Positions 1-11,758 of a stretch of DNA of 64,000 bases are shown piece after piece. The stretch is from Capitella teleta (taxonomy: Eukaryota > Annelida > Polychaeta > Capitellidae): assembly GCA_000328365.1 (NCBI GenBank), contig KB296703.1, positions 230,144-294,143 on the forward strand, written 5' to 3'. The position numbers and the translations under genes were made by a program. The notes below the pieces were generated by a model that had not been told where the DNA came from, did no database searches, and saw nothing but the letters and a program-made list of their open reading frames with translations. How positions within the stretch are numbered: position 1 is the first letter of the stretch; each line of letters opens with the position of its first letter.

Positions 1-1469
1 GCCTGGGCGTGTGCCAGGATTTAGGAAAGATAACTTGCGTCTGCTACCGTCATCACACACGAAAACCCATGTGTTCAACCAGTACAAGCTGTCACTTTCT
101 GGTTCAGGTGATTACTTTTTACCTTTGCCTACTATAGTTATTAATGTTGTTTTTTGTTTTGTTTTGTTTTTTGTTTTTTTTTACTTCAGGAGAAAGAATT
201 GTTGGGGAAACAACCTTTGTTGGGCTATGGAAGCAGCTACTTCCATTTATCGTGACCTGTAAACCCATGTCAGATTTATGCTGGACATGCCAGCAAAATA
301 TGACCCTAATTTACCGCGGATCTAACATGGCTGAAGAAGAGAAAAGGTATTTAATGCATGATCGATTATATAATGGTTTTAATGTTTTGTCTATTCCATA
401 GTGAGAGATTACGTATGCAGGAAGAGCATCTGGCAAAGCAACTGATGGAGCGGCAGTTATACCAGGGTATGTCAGAGAAGGCAAAAGGCACCTGTCAGCA
501 GTTGGGCATCACTGGTTTGCAAAGAAGTGCTCCTTGTAGTCGGCAGATTTCAATGCATTACTCTTTTGATTTCGCGCAGCAAGTTCACTTGCCTAGTGAT
601 CCTTTACAACCTGGCCCCATTTATTTCCTTACTCCACGTAAGGTTGGAATTTTTGGGGTTCACTGTGAGGGAGTTGCTCGGCAAGTGAACTTTCTGATTG
701 ATGAAGCCCATTGCATCGGAAAAGGATCAAACTCTGTTATTTCGTACCTCCACTATTTTTTTGAGACGTATGGACTTGGGGAGACCAATCTCCACCTCCA
801 CTGCGACAACTGCTCAGGGCAAAACAAAAACCGTTTTGTTCTGTGGTATTTGGCGTGGAGAGTGGCGACTGGTCTCCATGAGTCCATCACTCTTAATTTT
901 CTAGTGGCGGGACATACAAAGTTTGCTCCTGACTGGTGCTTTGGGCTCCTCAAGCAGGCATTCCGACGCCACGCGATATCTTCATTGAGTTGCTTGGAAT
1001 CTGTTGTCAACGGGAGTGCTTCAAGCAACCAGGCCCAGCTGGTAGGAAAGGAGGATGGAACAGCGTATGTGCCTGTGGCTGATTGGCAAGCTCATCTATC
1101 CCCATACGGCTCTGTCATTAATGGAGTTAAAAAACAACACCATTTCAGGTATGTCTTTCTTTATATTCTACAACGTATTCTTACACTTTCTTATCCAGAT
1201 TCACCAAAACCCATCCTGGTGGAGTGTTTTATAAGGAGGATGCTAACGCAAACGAGTCTTTTGCACAAGTATTCAAGAAGCCTCATGAGATACCCCAACA
1301 TCCTCCACGTCCTATCAAGCCCCCTGGATTGGATGCCAAGAGACAGCAGTATTTATTCCAGACAATCCGCCCCTTTGTTCAGGAGGAATTTCAAGATGTT
1401 CTCTGCCCGGAGCCTACAAAACGGGTTCCAGCAACTTCCCCTGAAGCCACCCGAAAGAGGCGCAGATGA
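1..1469 (+). CDS. DUF7869-type transposon-associated protein, 5' partial
   Basis: Four exons read through as one frame: <11-107, 190-346, 402-1148 and 1199-1469, all with GT-AG junctions and matching phases. The second exon has the motif DLCWTCQQN; the third has HLHCDNCSGQNKNRF followed by GHTKFAPDWCFGL, the hallmark of the DUF7869 domain seen in large multicopy families of marine invertebrates. The last exon ends in a basic tail (ATRKRRR) and stop. The Asp/Asn-rich HCDNCSGQNKN block suggests an RNase H-like fold, but that is inference and no catalytic activity is established. The start lies outside the window. A poly(A) signal AATAAA follows at 1543. The reading frame looks intact in what is visible. 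It is the first of three same-strand transposase-like genes, so it may be part of a mobile element rather than a host gene. Confidence 0.75.
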
Positions 1470-2247
1470 TTTTTTTTATTTATTTCTTTATTTCATAATT
1501 AATTCTGCTTTCTTTTTGCTGTTTAATAGCTGTTGAATTGTAAATAAACGTATAAATATTATGAAACTCATACATTCGTTTTGTTCGGATTATTTTGAGT
1601 TTTTTCTAAGCAGATGTAATGGTGATTTTTTTTTTTTTTTTCTGAGTACAGAGTCCATACTTGGTACAGTGTAAGGCAATGATATGATGAAGGTGTGTGC
1701 AAAATTACAGATTGTTAGTATTATGGGAACATAGTCTAATGTTGCGATCAATATTGCAAAACTTTAGACGCGATTTTCTCAGTTTCTATTTTGATGAACC
1801 CATCACTTTTAAATTCCCATAACTTAGCAACGGGTTGGAATATCTTGAAGATGTTTGCACCAAAATGTTCAGGAAAGATTATTCTATCATAATCTGCTAA
1901 AACCTCAAAAAAGTTTTCTGAGCACTTGTGACTGATTTTGTGGTGGGGTGTCACATATATGTATGTATAATACTGTATAGATTAAAATGCAGTATAGGGA
2001 CCATTGTATCTATGTGTCAATCAAGGGGTAATTAAGACTTGATAAACCACCGGTTGTGCTATGGTGTGCAGTGTATGCCCATTAATTTGTGGTTTTGTTT
2101 GTGATATTACATGTTGTTTTCAGTATTAATTTCAGTAAGAATCTCAAATGCTTTTTATGTTTCATCGTATTTTTTCTCTTTCCAAGAAGAAATTAATAAC
2201 TAAGGTTTAAGATGTTTTTAATAGTATTTTTACTTTTTTTTTTGCAG
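1470..2247. other. Intergenic or intronic spacer, nothing recognised
   Basis: AT-rich sequence with poly-T runs near 1627-1640 and 2232-2243. The second T run is the polypyrimidine tract of the acceptor at 2247. I see no coding frame or repeat of note. Confidence 0.6.
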
Positions 2248-5200
2248 ATCAAAGTCCAGCCCGGAAGGTATCGGCCATGAGTGCTCAGCTGGATGAGGCA
2301 ATGGTGAAGATGAATCATCAAATCACCCTCGTCTCAGCAGCTGAGGCAGCTGAGGTTGTGGAGGATTTCCTCCCTCAGCCGGCCGCTACCCTTCCTGCAA
2401 TCAGGGACTTAGAAGCCAAGTTGAAGCTTGATATCAAGCTCAGATGACAATTGGTACGCACTTCATTCTTGTAAAATCTTGTTGCACAATATGCTCAATG
2501 TTACTTAATGAGCCATTCTCTCTTCCTGATTGCGCACTTAGCTTCCGTGGGTGGAAGCACTGCAGCCGATGCGGCAAATGAAGAAGTTGGCATTGGCTAC
2601 AGTGTGGAGCCAATTCAGCCTCTTGGGCAAGAACAAGAAGCTATCTCTCGCTGGCGAGGCGGAAAAGGTCACCTCCATTCTGATAAGTATGGTTAACCAG
2701 CTCTTAGTTGGTGCTCTTGTGATGTCGTTGCTTTCATTTTCAGAGGCCTACCAGAGCCGGAATAGAGGTGCGACCCAGGAGGCCATCGAGACGACTCTTG
2801 TCAAGTGTTTGAAAGCAGCCCCATGTTGGCCTGGAGGCGATTTTTGAAAGCCTACGAACAGAGCCCTTAAGGAGCATGGCTTTGTGGATGAAGAGTCATT
2901 CAACAAGTGCAAGGCAGCAGTTGAAAGACTGTCAGCAAAGCTGAAGAAGCTGCGAACGCTGACAAAGCCTTCGCAGCAGAAGCAGTTCCTCAGCATCTGC
3001 TGGGAGCCATTTGTGTGGAGCAAGGATGGCGCTGCAAAACCTCCCAAAGCTCCACCTACAACCCCTGCATCTTCTTCACGCCCACCAACCCTTGCATCAC
3101 CATCACCAAGGAAGACTCGCTCTTTAAGCAAGTGCTGCAAATGCTCTACGCGTCGGAAACAAATGATGCGGGCCAACAGGAAGCGGGGTGAGGCCGCCAA
3201 AAAGTATAAACTCTTGCGGGAAACACTGATTTCGAAATACAAACCAATGAAGAGACTCACGCAGGATATCGAGCGCAAGCAGAAAACAATTAAGAAGATC
3301 AAGAATGATTTAAAGGTGAAGAACATTAATGGACTTAAGAAGAGGTTGAACAAGCAAGAAAAAAAGTGTAAGGAATTGAAAGATCAATTAGCTGGTGTTG
3401 AGAAAGAGACGGCGACGAAGCTCAAGCTGGTGCGACGCACACTTGCCGCGGAATATGAACAGCAGCTGATCCAAATGGATATGCTGCTGGAGGATGCTCT
3501 GGAATCAAGCGCCTCTGTTCCACGGGAGACGCGGATGTTTCCGTGGAAAATGAGGTTGTTTGTATTTGACTGCCTCCTGGCCAACGTAAAAGAAGTTGGC
3601 CCTCTCATCTCTAGCTTCTGTTCTACCTTCGGGACAGAAGCAGAGATTCCCTGTAACTCGAGCATCAGGCAGTGGACCTGGGAGGTTGGCGTTTGGAGTG
3701 ACCTCTTTGCAGCGGACTTCCTGTTCAACACTCCCAACGTCACCCTCGGGTTTGATGCCACCACCCAAGAAGGTGTGCATATCAACTCCATTCATGTGAC
3801 AAAGGGTGAGACATGCCACATCCTTTCCATTGAAGAACTTGCAGGTGCCTCTGCTATTGATTATTCTCAGCATGTCCTAAAAACTTTGAACAACTTGGCA
3901 AATTTGTACTCTTTATTTTATGAAAAGCAATTTGAAAATGTACTCAACATTATGACAGGTAATATCTCCTGTATCATGAGTGATCGGGCCATTGTAAATC
4001 AGGCTGCAGTTAAAATAATTAATGATAAATTGAAGAAAACATATGTCATTGCAAATTGTCATCTGCATCCCCTTGATGCAATTGCTCTAAAATGTAAAAG
4101 TGTTCTCTCGACAATTGAGAAAGAGTCAAAATCCCCAAAGGTTACAAATACTTTGTTTAGTGGCAGTTGTGCAGCTGAGAAGGTCGTATTGGGCATGAAC
4201 AAGCTGCGTTTCAAAGATGGTACTGGAGACCCCCTAGGTTTCAAAGTTTTTCTGGACTCCCGGTCTTTGAAACGTAGCTTGATCACCCGATACAGGGGCA
4301 ACCGCCTCCATGTCTTATTCCATCTTTCAGGTATATATACACAATATAATTCAATGTTTGTGCAGTATCTTCAAAACTCTTGTTTAAGTAATACTGGTTT
4401 GAGAACAGCCCTTCATGAGCATATGTGTCATCAGTTTGTAATAGATGAGCTGCAGGCCCTGGCCATTATTGGAAAAATTCTAACAGGTCCTTGGATGAAA
4501 AAGTTTTACACTAATGATACACAGCTGTCTTACCTTGAGGGTGTAAAAATAGTGAGGTGTGTTTACAATTATTTAGATGACTATATTTCATCTGTGTCAT
4601 CTACACATAAATTTGAAACTGATGTTTTTGGGAATGCCATTGATGGGGAAGATTCGGATTTGTGGAAGGTTGTGAATGACCATGTATGTGAGTTGGTGAC
4701 TAAAATGCTGATTGGTATCAAAGAGGTTGTTGCTAGACAGTATGACAATTATATTAAAATGAGCAAGGAGGAATTGGCAGCACTCCACATTCCCACATCA
4801 GGGGCTAGGCTCCACAATATTGATGCTGAGCAGGTTATGGGAATGTTCAGTGCTGCCATTTCCAGAGCACCCAGTGCCACTATATCACATATTGCATCAA
4901 AGATTGCTGGAAAAAAGAATGATGTTCTTGGTAAACTTAGATCAAATCCCCCTAGCATTTCATTTGTCAAGTTAGTTGTTAAACTAGCAGGGAAGAGGAG
5001 ATTTAATTCATTGAAAGATAAAAAAACATTGATGAAGAAGTTGGCTGAGCATGTAGCTATTAAATCACAGAAGAAAGAAAAAGCTATGAAATCTAAATTG
5101 GAAAAAGTATTGAAGCAACTGTTCAATGAAAATGCTAGTATTAATGACTATCAAACTGCTCTCCCTAATTATTCTGTGGAAGTTCTTGAAACTGTCCGAT

Positions 5201-5475
5201 TTATTCTGGATGGACGGGTTGTGTCCCATGATATCCTACAGAAGTGGGACGAACATTCGGACACTTCAATCCCTAAATTATATAATGGTAAAATTGAAAA
5301 AGTTGCTCTAAAGACAAACAAGAAAGCCAAGTACCCCTTGACCAATACTTACACAGTATGTTATTGGTCAGATAATGAAAGTTATTCTGAAAATGGGGAT
5401 GATTATCTTCTAACTGCATATGAAATCGCTTCCGACTTCATGGTTGGTGACCTGTATTTCACCTCTATAATTTGA
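2248..5475 (+). CDS. RNase H-fold transposase-like protein with coiled coil; two in-frame TGA codons upstream
   Basis: Exons 2248-2453, 2542-2686 and 2744-5475 join in one frame; the first visible exon is internal because its acceptor is phase 1. The last exon is open for 863 codons from ATG 2884. Order: a Pro/Ser-rich stretch, a CKCS cysteine pair, a lysine-rich coiled coil (about residues 90-190), then a catalytic-looking core with FDATTQEG, later MSDRAIVN, then NCHLHPLDAIA, which resembles the D-D-C/H pattern of hAT-like DDE transposases. A long alpha-helical insert and tail follow. I know similar uncharacterised proteins from corals and other marine invertebrates but no named Pfam family. 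TGA codons at 2445 and 2845 interrupt the upstream part; both could be CGA (Arg) decayed by CpG deamination, so the copy is probably dying, or translation starts at 2884. Same strand as the genes on both sides. Confidence 0.65.
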
Positions 5476-6117
5476 TTGTGGTTATTTTTACTGCCTTATT
5501 ATTATGTTGTCTTGCAGCTCTGATATCAATGTATATGTACTCCAAATTTCAATTGATTATCTCTGATAATAAAAAAGTTATGATCGATTTCCTGCCTCAT
5601 TGTTTCACCGCGGTAACAATTTTCCTATTGTTTCAATGGTGCTAATTACCGCCAATACCGGCATTCATTTTGCAATATCTTGAGTTATAATAATGATAGA
5701 AACATAATTCTTGCACCAGAATGTTTGTTTCAATGGTATCTATCAAATGTACACAGTTTGGAACCTCTAAAACCACTTTGCAAAATTAGCTGCCCTGCCT
5801 AATGAGACTAATCATATAGATCTCACTATATCTATAGTTAGATCTAACTATATCTATAGTGATCTAACTATATCTATAGTTAGATCTAGGACTATTAATA
5901 TTCCTACTCCTAGTATTAGCAGTTAGCACTAATGCAACTTATGACATTCAGTTATCTAAGTTTTGACAATTCACAACATCACTTCCCAAAGCATACCATC
6001 TGATTAGCAAATTATCTGAATCTATAAATGATGTGTCATTATTAATGTAACAATTACATATTGTATGAATTCAGAACTACATTTATTCTATTCATGCCCT
6101 TTTAACTGGCTTTTTAG
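5476..6117. other. Spacer between two transposase-like genes
   Basis: AT-rich. It contains the palindromic tandem repeat at 5819-5888 and otherwise nothing I recognise. The end is the acceptor TTTTTAG of the MULE gene. Confidence 0.6.
5819..5888. repeat. Three tandem copies of a self-complementary 20-22 bp unit
   Basis: The unit GATCTAACTATATCTATAGT, with or without an added TA, begins at 5819, 5841 and 5861 and then decays. The unit is nearly its own reverse complement, so single strands can fold into alternating hairpins. It sits between two transposase-like genes. Confidence 0.85.
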
Positions 6118-9012
6118 GTTCTGCCAGACAGAGACTATGAATATGAGATCTGCACCTTTAGTGGAGACGCTGTTGCATTTGATACCACCGTATGGGTTGA
6201 CCTCTCTAACGAGGCTGAATGGAAAGTATGGAAGGGGCATTTCGAAGAAAAGTCAAAGACCACTCTCCGCCTCCTCAGATCCTATCCAGAATATGGACAT
6301 GGGATAGCATTTAAGGCAAGTTATACTTCAGAAATGTTTTACACGTATGTTTTATTTTATTCTGCCTTGCAGAGTGATTTCCGCTGCCAACACAATGGTG
6401 TCTTCACCAAGCCATTGAAGTCAGAGTCCAATCGCCACTCAAAGAACACAGAATGCCCGATGAATATCAAGGTTTCAATTTGGAGTGAGAAAGAAAGCCA
6501 GAGTTCTAAAACCAGGTGAGACAAGATGCTATTGGTCTTACAATATATTTGGTATATAACTGTGTGACTTGCATGGCCCATAATTGGCCATACAATCATC
6601 TCACTTCACAAGTTGTACTACTATCACACAATGTGTTTTAATGAAATATTCCACACTTCATCTTGCCCTCTTTCAAAAGGAAAAGTAAAAAACCAATGGT
6701 GACGACACAAACAACACTCATCTCGCATATTATAAAAATTCTGTATTACTTCAGGTCCAAGAGGAAGAAGCACTGTCAGCTTAACCGAGCAGAGATCAAA
6801 CTGGAGTATCACCACAATCAGCCGATGAATGCAGCTTCGGCTCTCCGTCACCGTGATGTGGGTGCTGAAGTTATAGAAAAATTGAAGGAGCTCTACCAGA
6901 AAGGACATTCTCCATCCACAGCTCTAGACATGATAAAATTTGACCTTCAAGTGGAACATGGAGACAAATATATTTATGTGTGTGGAGACAGGAAGTACTG
7001 CCCAACATTGGCAGACTGTTTCACGTGAGATATTTCTCATTTATTGCATTTAATGTAATCTCACTATTACTGTATCTGTCATCAGGGTCTTCTATAATGA
7101 ATTCAAGAAGGATTATGGTGCACCTAGTGGAGAGGTCATGTTGCAACAGGTCGAAGAGATGGTGAAGAACCTCAACGAGAATGACATCAAGGCCAAGTTT
7201 ATGCTGTTTCAAGGGCAGATGATTGTTGTTTTCTTGACCCCATTCATGGAACGTGTGCACCACTCTTTGAAACATTCTGCAGAGATGGTGTTCAGACCGT
7301 TTCAATTGTAGAGTTTTTCTCTTATTAACCCACTCATGTGCTGGCGGACTTCCACTTGGCTGCCTTGTCACCACCAGTGAGTCGCAAGACGTTCTTGAAA
7401 AAGCTTTGGAGCTGTACACTCTGCTTTTGGATGACAAAGCTTTCAATGGACGTGGGAGAGAAGGGCCCGAAATCTTCCTCACAGATGACTGCCGAGTTGA
7501 GCGTCAAGCACTACATGCCATCTTCCCGAATTCTACCTTGCTCTTGTGTGTTTTTCACGTCCTTCAAGCCTACTGGTGTTATCTTTGGGATTCAAAGCAC
7601 GGAGTTGCCAAAAAGGATCGACCTCATCTCTTCTTCCTGGTCAAAACGATGGTCTATGCAGAAACAGAGGAAACCCTGACCTCTCTCTACGAAAATCTTC
7701 TTCGTGATGAAATTGTAAACAGGTATAGGTTCAACTGGTGCAAATTTATTGTTTGCTTTAACTCCTATTAATTCTTTGCAGTTATGAAATGGTGAAAGCA
7801 CATGTTGAACGGATTTTCGAAGACCGTCATTCTTGGGCAATTTGCTTCCGCACAAATCTGCAAGTGCGAGGGAACAACACCAACAATTTTGCGGAGGCAG
7901 CCATTCGTGTGCTCAAAGACAAAGTGTTCATGAGGACAAAGGCCTTCAATGTGCCGCAGTTGCTTGATTTCCTGACATCTCGAATGACAACATATTATGA
8001 GCAACGCCTGATGGATATTGCCAACAATCGCACTGAAAGGGTTATTCAATCCAAATACTTGCGGTGCAAATCTGCTATTGACCCCGACAAAATTGTCCGT
8101 ATCAGTGCTGATGAATTTGAGGTAACACATTTAATACCCTTTTTTGCAGCAAATTACCATTGAATGTATATCCTTATCTTTTAGGTCCCGAGTGAAACGG
8201 ATGATGGAGTGACGTACAACGTTAATATGAGTGTGGAACTATGCTCATGTCTTCTTGGATCCACTGGTGGACCATGTAAGCACCAGTATGTTGTTATGCG
8301 CCATTACAACCAACGAGCATGGAACTTTGTGCCTGTTCAAGATACTCAAATGAGAAAGTTCTTGCACTCTCTTGCAACTGGCTCGAGTGAAGTTGATGTT
8401 GACTGGTTTCAGCCACTGCATGCAGCTCCCTCAATAGCAGAACCCTTAGTTTCTACTATAGCTATTGGTACTGCTACTCCCTTGTCTTCGAATGTGATGG
8501 AGGTTGATGACGTTGAAGAGAGTTCAGATGAAGTGCCCATGGATGACGGAAGGGACGAAACAGAGCAGCTTGTTCAGCAGATCGGAGTTTGCTTCGAGGC
8601 TCTGAAGGACAAGCTGATGACCAACCCCGAATATTTCAAGACGGCTGTGAAGACTTTTGTGACCTCTTTTAATGACGTCAGCACTGACAGTGCCATGGTC
8701 AGTGCCTTGACATCCTTTGGGAAGTACTCTGGTGCTGGAGTAGCCGCTGGATTTTCCGCACGTGGCCATAGACGTGTTCTGCACTCAGGGAAAAGCATTG
8801 GCGTGCAACCGACTGCCATTGCTAGGCGGAAGAGAGCATTAGGTGGCAAAAGACAGTTAACCCTTGGACGTCCACCAAAGGCTGCCAACTGTGACCAAGT
8901 GAAAAGCCAACCACTCAGCATCCTCCCCAAGCGTAAGCCCAAGGCATCGCATAACCTTGCTGTGTGTGTGGAAAAGAACGTTCAGTTGGGAAAAAATCAC
9001 TCAGCTAAATAA
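6118..9012 (+). mobile_element. Mutator-like (MULE) transposase with SWIM zinc finger, damaged, 5' end not found
   Basis: Exons 6118-6315, 6373-6515, 6755-7024, 7086-7722, 7782-8121 and 8185-9012. The first visible intron uses a GC donor (AAG/GCAAGT). The core carries the MULE pattern: LTDDCRVERQAL (second catalytic Asp), then LLCVFHVLQAYW (C..H), then NNTNNFAEAAIR (catalytic Glu). After it comes a SWIM finger, CSC-x6-GPCKH, at about 8243-8284, and a basic C-terminal tail. Near 7292-7310 the frame changes, and the segment that should hold the first catalytic Asp (usually in a VFxDSTG-like block) is missing: text goes from AEMVF to DRFNCRVF in another frame. A plain DNA transposon remnant, therefore not active as read. 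The stop at 9010 is soon followed by AATAAAG. No terminal inverted repeats were found by eye. Confidence 0.8.
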
Positions 9013-9566
9013 AGTTAATAAACGAAATCGGTTTATTACACGTTGTATACATCTTCATCTTCAATTTTCAACTTGATATCATGCATCATGTATTCACAGA
9101 TATTTTTGTTGCAGTTGCATCCTGTACAAAAATGCAATGATTCATTGAATGAATATCAATAATATTCTATTTATTTTCAAGTAGGCATCTCATAAGTAAA
9201 AATTGGAATTTTGGAATAAACCCTTGGAATTTTTAGAATTTCCGCATAGCAATAAAAGCAAGAGAGGGAGGAATATTCACATTTCTCTCTTATTGTAAAG
9301 CGTAAAATTAATGTGTAATACATTGACGCTGAAGTTGTGAATTTATGATAGCATTAATTCCCATGGTAATCCTGCAGTGTGGAATTTATGATCATCGTTC
9401 ATGAGATTGATAATTAAAACTTTGCTTTGTGACACAGAGCATAATACATACAGCATAATGTGTGCATTGAGAGCGTCGGTCACGGCTAGAATACTAGATC
9501 GGCGCACTTATCGATCAAGGAGCTCATTTGCATAAACATGCATATTCATATTGTTTTGCCTTGCGT
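9013..9566. other. Spacer, no gene seen
   Basis: AT-rich DNA after the MULE stop. An inverted CCAAT box (GATTGGCTGA) lies at about 9567-9576, just upstream of or inside the next small gene. Confidence 0.5.
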
Positions 9567-9569
9567 TGA

Positions 9570-9851
9570 TTGGCTGACAGCGACACGCCCACTGCAAAAG
9601 TTCGTAGGCTTTCAAAAATCGCAGCCTGGAGGCCCCAGAAGCGCCAAGGGCAAGGCATCATTTCTTGCGTTGAAGTTTTCAGAATAACCGTTTATGGTAT
9701 GTTAATACTAGAATGGTATTACTACATGTACGAACATTACTGGTCAATCCAACTTGAAAGGTTCTAATGGTGTTTTTCTTCTCTCTTTCCAGACTTCCAT
9801 GCTTCCTTCCACCGCCCTGCCCTTGCGCTCTCAGAAGATGAGGACGACTGA
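9570..9851 (+). CDS. Small terminal exons of an unrecognised protein
   Basis: Two exons, 9570-9696 and 9793-9851, join cleanly (TATG/GTATGT ... TTTCCAG/AC) to give about 61 residues ending in LSEDEDD and a stop; AATAAATAAA follows at about 9894. The frame has no ATG before its first 30 codons and is preceded by TGA at 9567, so either an upstream exon joins at an acceptor near 9581 (GCTGACAG) or this is a remnant. Composition is basic then acidic (KVRRLSKIAAWRPQKRQGQG, then SEDEDD). I do not recognise the family. It shares the strand and spacing of the transposase genes before it. Confidence 0.35.
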
Positions 9852-9976
9852 AGACCATAAAAGATCATGTCCAAACTACAATGTTTTCACATGAATAAAT
9901 AAAATTTATCTATCTCAATTTCATTCACATATAGTTTGTTCGACATGAGGTCCATGTAAATCATGTCACTAGCAGT

Positions 9977-10022
9977 TTATTTTTGGTTAGGCTAGGTTAA
10001 GTTATTTTTGGTTAGGCTAGGT
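9977..10022. repeat. Two tandem copies of a 25-bp unit with GGTTAGGCTAGGT core
   Basis: Copies start at 9977 and 10002 and match over at least 21 bases. The core recalls degenerate TTAGG-type arrays but only two copies are present. Confidence 0.85.
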
Positions 10023-10206
10023 GTAAATTTTTGGTAACGTTAGATAACGTTATTGCCCCCATCCTGAATAACTTTAGATAACGTTAAGGTTACCTACACG
10101 TGCCTCCCACATTTGGCTAGCGTTTAGTGTTTGCAGGGGATATTAGGAAAGCGTGCAAGGCAGATTGCAGATTAGTACACAATCCATACCAAGTCCAGTA
10201 CACTCA

Positions 10207-10249
10207 CACTGATAATGACAAACACTAGTGTTGTTTGTCATTATCAGTG
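10207..10249. repeat. Perfect 18-bp inverted repeat, 7-base loop
   Basis: Arms CACTGATAATGACAAACA (10207-10224) and its exact reverse complement (10232-10249) flank CTAGTGT. It could be a foldback element or a hairpin in a transcript. No gene overlaps it. Confidence 0.9.
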
Positions 10250-11311
10250 ACACAAATAACCACCTGTGTCAGATCGTGAATGTCATAAGAAAGAAGTTCT
10301 TTGGTGCACGCACTGTTCAGTTTGTGACATAAGATGCCAAGGTTCTAAAAGAAATGAATAAAATTCTGCATGTCATGTTGCATAACATGATATGCAGTGG
10401 ATTCTTCAATTACTTCAATTTCATTGAATGAAATTGAAGAAATAAAACCTTGAAAAAAGGAGAGCGTGTGACTTGTATATAAATGAGTTGATAACGAAAA
10501 TGTGGTTATGTGAATGGTGATAAAAGTGAATATTAATAAAGAATAAATAAAAATGAAATAAGCGTCGTCGAATATCGTCGTCGTAATAAAGGTTAATTGA
10601 TAGATGATTGTTTGTAACTGATGAAAGTTGAATGTGAGAAATAAGCGTGTATTGTCAAGGACTATTTTATGTGTGCGTAGTATTTGCATGATGTCGTTCA
10701 GTATGAATGGAATATAGAGTGCCGATGGGCGTGTTTCTAAATACACATCTCATTGACGCGGCTTGTTGTAGAAATAATAAACTTGGTGTCATCAATGTGT
10801 GTAATTATTTGTTAATTGTTTAATGGCAAAAAATGTGGTGCTTGACCTTGAATGGTGAAGGACTATTTTGTGTATGCATATTAATGTATTCATGCCATGA
10901 ATACTGTGTTGTTAGGTTTGTTTACGCGTAGTAATACAAGAATAGTGGATTATGTGTGATTCAAAGTGAATTCAACATGAAAAAGGATATTATTTGGATA
11001 TTAGCAACTTCTCCTTGGATATCCGCGGTCAAAGTAAGGTTTATAAGATGCATATACAGTTATGAGTTACTTGTCTTGTCTTTCATCCTTACATTAGCTA
11101 TATTATAAGCCTTTTGGGGGTCCGGGTTAATATGACAAGTGTACCCCCAACGCTCAGGCACAGCTTAGTGCCACCGCCAGGGCTGCTGCTACTGTCGGTC
11201 ACAGGATTAGTGTCCCAAAGACTGAGTACATGGTACACAACATCAGCAATCCAGGCTCTCTGCCGAGCGATGGTGATACCAATATCCATATCCAAGCAAA
11301 TACCAACACTC

Positions 11312-11758
11312 AAGGGCATGGATTACCCAGGGAGGCTCAAGCGCCTTAAGCTGCCGACCCTGCAACACCGCCGCAGACGAGGAGATCAGATCGAAATATA
11401 CAAAATTCTGACAGGATTGTATGACATTCAACCCTCAAAATTCTTTCACATAGCTACGAACGATCGGACAAGGGGGCACTGCAAGAAGCGTGAGAAGGTC
11501 AGAGCAAGAACATCCCAATGACAGCACACTTTCAGTCACAGAACCATAAATGATTGGAACTCACTTCCAGAAGATGTTGCCATAGCTCCAACACTAAACA
11601 GTTTTAAAAACCGCCTCGATTAATTTTGGAAAAATAGCGCCTCTGTGCACAACCCTGTCTGAAAAGAAAGTGTTAACAAATCTTTCATCTGGATCTGATC
11701 CTCGGGAGACATTTGTCTCTGCGATCAGTATCGCCTAAGTAAACTAACTAAGTAAGTA
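11312..11758 (+). mobile_element. LINE (non-LTR retrotransposon) 3' fragment
   Basis: The translation has the usual C-terminal end of CR1/Jockey-type reverse transcriptase proteins: YPGRLKRLKLPTLQHRRRRGD, IEIYKILTGLYD, a RTRGH block, then DWNSLPEDVAIAP and TLNSFKNRLD before TAA. A TGA after ARTSQ (about 11519) splits the frame. The 3' end runs into a TAAGTAA-type simple tail at about 11735-11758. The rest of the element is missing, as expected of a 5'-truncated copy. The clade assignment is tentative. Confidence 0.75.

Larger units (their letters stand above)
9852..11311. other. AT-rich intergenic DNA with short repeats
   Basis: Holds a 25-bp period duplication at 9977-10022 and a perfect hairpin at 10207-10249. 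An open frame at 11114-11311 runs into the LINE fragment that follows but has no recognisable motif. Confidence 0.5.

Noticed and set aside
2445-2847. Selenocysteine or stop-codon readthrough at two TGA codons
   Set aside because: No SECIS-like context was seen, and CpG decay of CGA codons in a transposon gene is simpler.
2748-3353. Minus-strand open frame of 201 codons
   Set aside because: Antisense shadow of the coding exon of the transposase-like gene; no motif of its own.
11114-11311. Coding start belonging to the LINE fragment
   Set aside because: The frame is continuous with the LINE, but its residues do not match any RT block expected there; probably unrelated flank.
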